This document shows, one piece after another, positions 58,264 through 64,000 of a stretch of DNA of 64,000 nucleotides. Origin of the DNA: Pyronema omphalodes (lineage: Eukaryota; Ascomycota; Pezizomycetes; Pezizales; Pyronemataceae); contig JAJJXM010000006.1 of NCBI GenBank assembly GCA_024516155.1, positions 372,001 to 436,000 of the forward strand. The letters run 5' to 3'. Under the pieces are notes generated by a model, which ran no database searches, was not told the DNA's origin, and worked only from the letters and a program-made list of their open reading frames with translations. The stretch's first letter is position 1. Each line of letters opens with the position of its first letter. Made by a program: the position numbers and the translations under genes.

Positions 58264-58512
58264 TTAAATCACAAAATCACTTTTAGGACTACAATGAATT
58301 CTACGGCCTACACGAGGACACGTGTATTTCACAGCGCAATAACAGACGCAACCGTACAGAGAGAGTAACGTGCTACAGGCCATATCAGGGACTAAACATT
58401 TTAGCAAGGCCATCGAGAAGAAATCCCAGGATTCAGCGAAAAGGTTACTGTTTTGACAGCGTCCCGAAGAAGCATTAGAAACTGGGATTATTGATGCATT
58501 GTGTTGAAACAC
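58264..58512 (-). other. Unidentified open frame, Cys-rich end
   Basis: A minus-strand frame of 82 codons (contains SSGRCQNSNLFAESWDFFSM and CYCAVKYTCPRVGRRIHC). Composition is protein-like but there is no known domain, signal peptide or nearby exon. It could be a small gene, an exon of a relic, or chance. Confidence 0.2.
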
Positions 58513-59600
58513 AAAACGAAGATGGAGATGGATTGTATTTGATTGTTTAAGAAAAAATAATATATATGTAGTTGTGATATCATTTTAGTGTGACAAGAAA
58601 CTTAGCTTCGCAATTCTCAAAGGGGTGTAAGCGTCCCGATTTAACAGACAAGATAGCTCTTTGGATACTGTGCGTGTTGACCTTCGTAGAGAATGGTCCA
58701 GGCGCTTGTCTCACAAAGATGAACCGAAATTTAAGCAGCGAATTGGAAAATATGATAACAACACGTACATGCCCACAAACCCTCCGAAAACGCAGTGTAG
58801 GTGATCATGCTGGTTCCTTGATTGTGTTGTGACATTGGGTTTGGTATGGTAGATTAGAGGTCGGGTATACTCTTCCAGGTCTCATGGTGTTGGAGTATCT
58901 AATTTACGGTATTTTCAACTGTAGTACGATCTTCGAATTTGGGAGGGGATGAGGTGAGATAGACTTTACTGGGCGGTATTGAATAGACGTAGACCTCAAA
59001 TGGAAGAAGTGACTAAAGCAAGCCCTAATATGGCTTATCCGACTTATCTCATTCAATCAAGTGCGATGTTGAAGCCATTGGAATTGAGATGAATTTTACT
59101 CGGGTACCCGTGGGTACGGATGTGATGAATCAATTCCAGGGTGTTTAATGAATATGGCGTAGATAAATCTGAAAAGAAAGCGTGGCGAATGAGGCCGTCT
59201 GAATGGGGAATTTGTAATGAATCCAAGGTTGTATTAATATGAGGATCCACAGAGTCTCTTGAAATGATAGCGTTGACGTGGGGAGCAGTGGAACAAACGC
59301 AGAGAAAACCTCAGGGTTTTCAATATGTAAGCAGGTAGCTTGCAAAGATTTCGAGCCAGGTTTTCTGGCTTGTAGACCAGGTGCCTTGAAAAGGGCACAG
59401 CATGATTGTAGGTGTACTGTGGATGTTTAAGGAATGGTGTATTGGGGCAAAATCTCTACCTAATTATATCAAAGGCAGACCGAATTCAAGTTTGATGACT
59501 GATAGCTGTGCTCCGTCAAAACAACCGGAGTGATCACCTGTGTTTACTAGAACCGACTGGTTGTGTTTGAAGTTATGCGCGAGATCTAACTCTGGACATG
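58513..59600. other. Intergenic, no gene seen
   Basis: AT-rich DNA with short frames on both strands. Nothing is recognised. Confidence 0.4.
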
Positions 59601-60390
59601 TTCAACTAGAACACCTGTAGGAGGCCTGTAGGAGGCGGAGCATTATTAATTTTAGAAGTGCTAACAACGCGAAAGACCCCCACAAACTAGAATCTACACT
59701 CCACCACAACCCATGAACTGTGGAAACAAAGGCATAAATTATGTATGGGCAGAAATGGTCTGAAACAAGATTTGGATAATGATGAAGAAACATAAAGAAC
59801 TTCATATTTGTAGCAAGTTTAAGCGGGCTACTGAATTTAACTTTATCACCAGTTCAACATTGTTGAGAATAATGAGAAGATGCAGTTGCGATTGTTAGAT
59901 AACAAGGCAGCTCCAATTTCAGACCGGAGTGTATTGGGTTCAATTTTCAGTGATTTATACTCATGCGGAGTAATGCTCTTGAGATGGCTCGGTTTTATGC
60001 AGGAGGCCGACTGATTTTAAAGTGTGGATTACTCATGTGCTCGGAGAGTGCCATAAATCGGGTACACCCCATACAATTTGTACGCAACACCAGCACAATT
60101 ATAACTTTGAGGGTCTCTTGGATAAAAGGTAAAGGGTGAATAGCTCCATAATAGATAATTTTAGCCATGCTCATCAAAATATGTTTGGTGCTCCGTGAAA
60201 GGTTGTTGACTTGGCATGTGGAGTTATATGGGGAAAAGGAGTAGTGCGCCACGATAAACGGAGCGCCGGACTTACTCTTGTGCACGAGTACATGCAATAT
60301 TGGATCAGAAGATTTGACGCCAAAATCAAACTCAGTTATTGAGTCAGAGGCGTCAGACAGAATGGACGTGTCAGTTGAAGTTCAAGCTCG
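59601..60390 (-). pseudogene. Relic of an unidentified gene
   Basis: Minus-strand coding-like pieces follow one another. One open frame at about 60378-59995 includes SDASDSITEFDFGVKSSDP and KSGAPFIVAHYSFSP. A second in a shifted frame at about 59995-59850 includes KPSHLKSITPHEYKSLKIEP and RSEIGAALLSNN. Fragments continue to 59601. The frame break near 60000 and early stops indicate decay, unless there is an unseen intron. I do not recognise the family. Confidence 0.3.
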
Positions 60391-63300
60391 GGTTAGTGTA
60401 TATATATCAGACGCCTCGTCGATCCTGAAGAACTTTAGTTGAAGGGATGGCAGCGTGACCGACGTAGATCAGTGATACATAGGGTCGAGCCCCAGAGTTT
60501 TAGTGTTACTTTATACCTCCAATCTTGGCGTGGATACTATTTTCATGCCAAGTACTCTCCAATACATGGTTGTACCATTATATGTATCTAAAGGAAGTGC
60601 ATCCTAATGCGATGCTTTCGCCTCATCGTCAAGTGCATACAGCCAGTGTTTACGTCTGGTCTTGGGCGCCTGAATTCCTCCTCCTCATCCATACCTCCCC
60701 TCTACTGTAGATTATTTCGCGATACTAGAATCATCCAAAGACCAGAATTATCTATTGAGATACTCCTCGTTTCCCGCTTCTCGGTCCCACCTTGATGGTC
60801 AATTGAGAAGAAAAGTACTGGAAAATTCCCCACATGGCACTCACTTCCTTCTTTGCGCACCTCTACTTATTGAAGCCCATACAACTTAAGAGATGTGTCC
60901 TGAATGTTCGATAGACTATGAAAAGTGTTGAGTCTTGCTTTTGTAGGTACCTTTGGGCTTGAAGAAAGGCCACAGCATCGAGTTGACTAGATGGAGCAAG
61001 AGAGAAATTCCATCTTAATCCACATTATTTGAAACGCATATATCGTAGTGGAAATTTATGAAGGTATTGTCTATCAGGTGTTTCTATTTTAGTCTCCATG
61101 AGATACCGCGGGGGTTGAGCTTGTTCGTCCCAATGCCATATACCGAAACAAGGGAGCATACTTAGGCTTTCTATAAATTACCCAATTCTCGCACTTCGGT
61201 ACTTCTTTATGGACAAAAAACATTAGGCGGGTTTCGGTCCCGAATCAATGCTTTGAGGTGCAAAGCAACACGGGCCGGGACGAGCGAAGCTCAAGTTACA
61301 TTCAGGGATATGTAAGTGTTTCCGGCCGTTTTCAAGTCTTAGGAACCTTGAAAAACTCGGCCGAGGTAATATTAGATGGTTCTTTCAGTGCAATGTGAAG
61401 CTTCTATGCAAAGGGCAGATGTATTTTTAGCTATAGCTGAGTTGGTTTGCTATTCATTTCTTATCACTCGCAAGCTAACGACTGTACCCAAGTACACATT
61501 CCGTGAACCGCAGGACGGGGTCTCCGAACGAAAGGCCCCACAAAGGCGCCGGAACATAGAGTCTAGCAACAGAACGATAGGCTTCTAAAATGTAGGACTG
61601 AAGTGAAATATAAGCGAACTGACATGTGATCGGGCGAACCACGGATGTGATGTCCTTCAGTAATGAACCGTGTAGGGGCGCAGAATTTTAGGTTGAACAG
61701 ATAAAATACGTTAAACTAAAAAGAAAATTATGTAATCGCTGCCTTTCTTGAATTCATCTTCCACCAGTTGCTTGAACCTTTGTTTCTCCCCACGATAATC
61801 TCAGGAGCCCCACAAAAACTGCATGATTTTTGCGGCACTCGCCCCACATCATGACGTTTTTGGGTTCATGTTTCATTGAAATCCTCGCTCATAATAGTTC
61901 TGTGGTCTCGAAGAACTCGCTTAATATAGATCTGCACGTCAAATAGAAGGTTCCATGGTATGCAGGTCCAGTAACTTTCAAAAGCCCTGACGGGCCGTTG
62001 TCAGGTTTAGGATTTCTTTCATCCCGGTTCCATGAAAGTCACTCTCTTGAAACACTAAATTTTGGTGGAGTATTTTTAGAGCATGGGGTTCCTAATCTTC
62101 ACGCTCTACGCATTTGGGCATTGGTTGTTCAAGTCATTACTCTGTGTCCTTAAAATTTTCTCCACTGGTGCATGGGGGTCTGGAAATTTTACTGGGTATT
62201 CTAGATAAGATTATGACAACCATGATGTTGACTGGTGGAAGACTGGGTGTCGGTACCTTGTATCGGTAGTTGCGTTTAAGTTGTGGATTGAATTTGTTAG
62301 TTTGCAAAATGCACTCATGTCATTGAAAATGGGCAAGAACGCTTGTGAAATAACAACGAATTTATACACTTACCAGTTCTTGAGCATAGCTAATTACAAG
62401 TTTAAGATTATTACCTGTCTTGCGGGTGTGGATTTTGTACGCTACCACGTTGCAAAGATAGATTACCGGTACTTGCACAGGCGTTTGTGATAGATCTTCT
62501 CGTAGGCTATAACTGTGGAATATTCTATACAGATGCGAGTAGCCGAGCCGAAAAATGCGTCCTATTGGTGAAGCTTATCTCCATAGGTTTCCGAGTGTCA
62601 TTGAATATTTCATCATACCGGACTGCTACATCTACGAAAGGAATCCGAAATTGAAAAGTTTTCCTCATGAAAACTACCATTTGTCTCCAAGGTATGTGCG
62701 CCGAACTCGCATGAGAGTAGGAGTGGTTACCCATGGGCGGCGAATTCGGCCCCAGTTTGCCCGTAATCGGCCCGACTGAGTTAAGGCCTCGTCTAATTTG
62801 ACACTGTCCAATACCCATTACTCCTTGCTTCAACGTTCCTCTCGCCAAAGTTCAGTATATAGCCTAATGCTCTGTAGTTCAAGATGCGCTGCGCATACCC
62901 TTCTCGCTGTAGTAATCCATCACGTGACCTGACAGCTGCATTAGTTCTGTTGGAATGAAAATACTCGCGAAAGTTGCTCGTGCAACATTCCAAGCACTCG
63001 CTGCATTGATGCTATGCATAGAAGAACATTTTTGCACATAACTCTCCCGATTGATTTTGTATTGCTACCATACGTGTAGAAGCCGGAGAGTGTTCCTTCC
63101 TATTTGACCACTCAAAGAGTTCTCCGTATATGTCTCGGCCCTGGATACCTCATGGTAGACCAACGAACTATGTTAATTATATTCGGTATAGAACGCATCG
63201 GCCTTGTCCATACCGAGGAGAGTGGTACATACAAGTGAGTTTTGCCCGTTGAATTCTCTGGCCATTCTCGAACCATTCTCAGAATGGAAGCTACTTCGTA

Positions 63301-64000
63301 TCGGTTCGTGCAAATCATGCCCACGTTGCAAATAGTGCGGAGAATGGCCTCATGTATGCCCATTCGTAAACATAGGAAATAATTCAACTTGGCGATGTTG
63401 ACCGTAGTTGTTTCTACCCTACTCCGGCATGGGATTGACACCCATCGTCAACTATAAGAACATATTAAAGAGAGTCTCTGTCGCAGGTTCAACAAAGGTC
63501 TAAACTGAATCCCTCCGGCCTTTCATCATCGCTTACCAAGACGCCTACGATATTGAAACAAAGCTCTGGATTGGCCATTATTGTTTACATCAGCGTAGAA
63601 CTACACGAACAACTGTGATTCCCAGGACATTAAGAAAGGCCATCATCCACTCAAATACAGTACAAAGCACCCCTCAGCTCGCTCTAGCCATACAACAGTT
63701 TGTTTATCACCACCAATCACCAGAGTACAGCAGTATCCTTGTCACGGGAACCTGCTTCACCAGAAATTTAGCCCACCAAACAACACACTTTCCGCCGCCA
63801 TCTGTTGGAAATCTCTTCACGGTTCACTTCGTGTTTTAGCACCCGGTAAATCCTACTCAGTCTACGGTAAGTTCGTCTTCTTTTCGCGGCAGATCTGAGT
63901 GTGAGGATGTGATATCAGGATGGCGCTAACAACTTCCCCAGAGACGGACCAAAACAGAAACAGAATCACCAAACCATACTTCGGGGTCGAGATTCGATAC
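60391..64000. other. Gene-poor sequence to the window end
   Basis: Only short, mutually overlapping frames, for example minus-strand frames at 62525-62993 and 63112-63441 and a plus-strand frame at 63615-63839. None has a recognisable domain, splice-consistent continuation or start context. The last 100 bases may belong to a feature continuing past the window. Confidence 0.4.

Noticed and set aside
60440..60510. tRNA-like stretch (TGGCAGCGTGACC and GGGTCGAGCCCC resemble A and B boxes)
   Set aside because: The B-box-like sequence deviates from GGTTCRANYCC, and I could not fold a cloverleaf with a 7-bp acceptor stem.

Overview
This is a eukaryotic window from a filamentous ascomycete (Pezizomycotina). 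The coding genes carry short GT-AG introns of about 46 to 98 bp (two are longer), and the recognisable proteins are fungal housekeeping regulators. A Leotiomycete-type genome is my guess from general protein character, not something I could test. Genes are sparse: seven convincing protein genes in 64 kb, separated by long stretches full of microsatellites, small inverted-repeat elements and decayed sequence.

Layout. 1-6.9 kb: gene-poor decayed DNA with an ankyrin-repeat relic and unidentified open frames. 7.0-8.4 kb: a single-pass membrane protein of the cell-wall-sensor type. 9.6-11.4 kb: a five-exon sirtuin of the SIR2/HST1 type, with an in-frame charged coiled-coil reading frame directly after its TAG. 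12.6-17.2 kb: copy A of a dispersed repeat, followed by a short TIR element and a second repeat segment. 17.3-19.0 kb: low-complexity DNA. 19.2-22.3 kb (minus): a KIN1/PAR-1/MARK protein kinase. 22.3-29.7 kb: a microsatellite desert. 29.7-32.1 kb: a GPATCH1-type G-patch splicing factor with a 29-nt microexon. 32.6-33.1 kb: a hAT-like MITE with an 8-bp target duplication. 35.0-36.3 kb: CAF40/CNOT9 of the CCR4-NOT complex. 37.3-42.4 kb: a tandem duplication, two copies of a 160-bp MITE, a hairpin and a 1.5-kb Tc1/mariner-like foldback element. 45.0-46.3 kb (minus): the bZIP regulator CPC1/GCN4 with its full translational-control leader. 46.4-51.4 kb: gene-free repeats. 51.4-54.7 kb: copy B of the dispersed repeat, inverted relative to A. 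55.9-57.8 kb: a DDT/WHIM-PHD chromatin protein. 57.8-64 kb: decayed DNA with relic open frames.

The genes do not form a cluster or pathway. They are independent regulators: amino-acid-starvation transcription (CPC1), mRNA deadenylation (CAF40), splicing (GPATCH1), histone deacetylation (SIR2), chromatin reading (DDT-PHD) and polarity or cell-wall signalling (KIN1, membrane sensor).

The most informative signals are three. First, the cpc1 leader has a 3-codon uORF1, a 34-codon uORF2, and a stop-free 180-codon extension in the CPC1 frame upstream of the first in-frame AUG. Second, a 101-codon coiled coil lies in frame behind the SIR2 stop codon. Third, the inverted pair of dispersed repeats has conserved ends but different cores, and contains a G-rich 51-bp minisatellite. 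All exon boundaries were inferred by eye from frame continuity, splice dinucleotides and family conservation.
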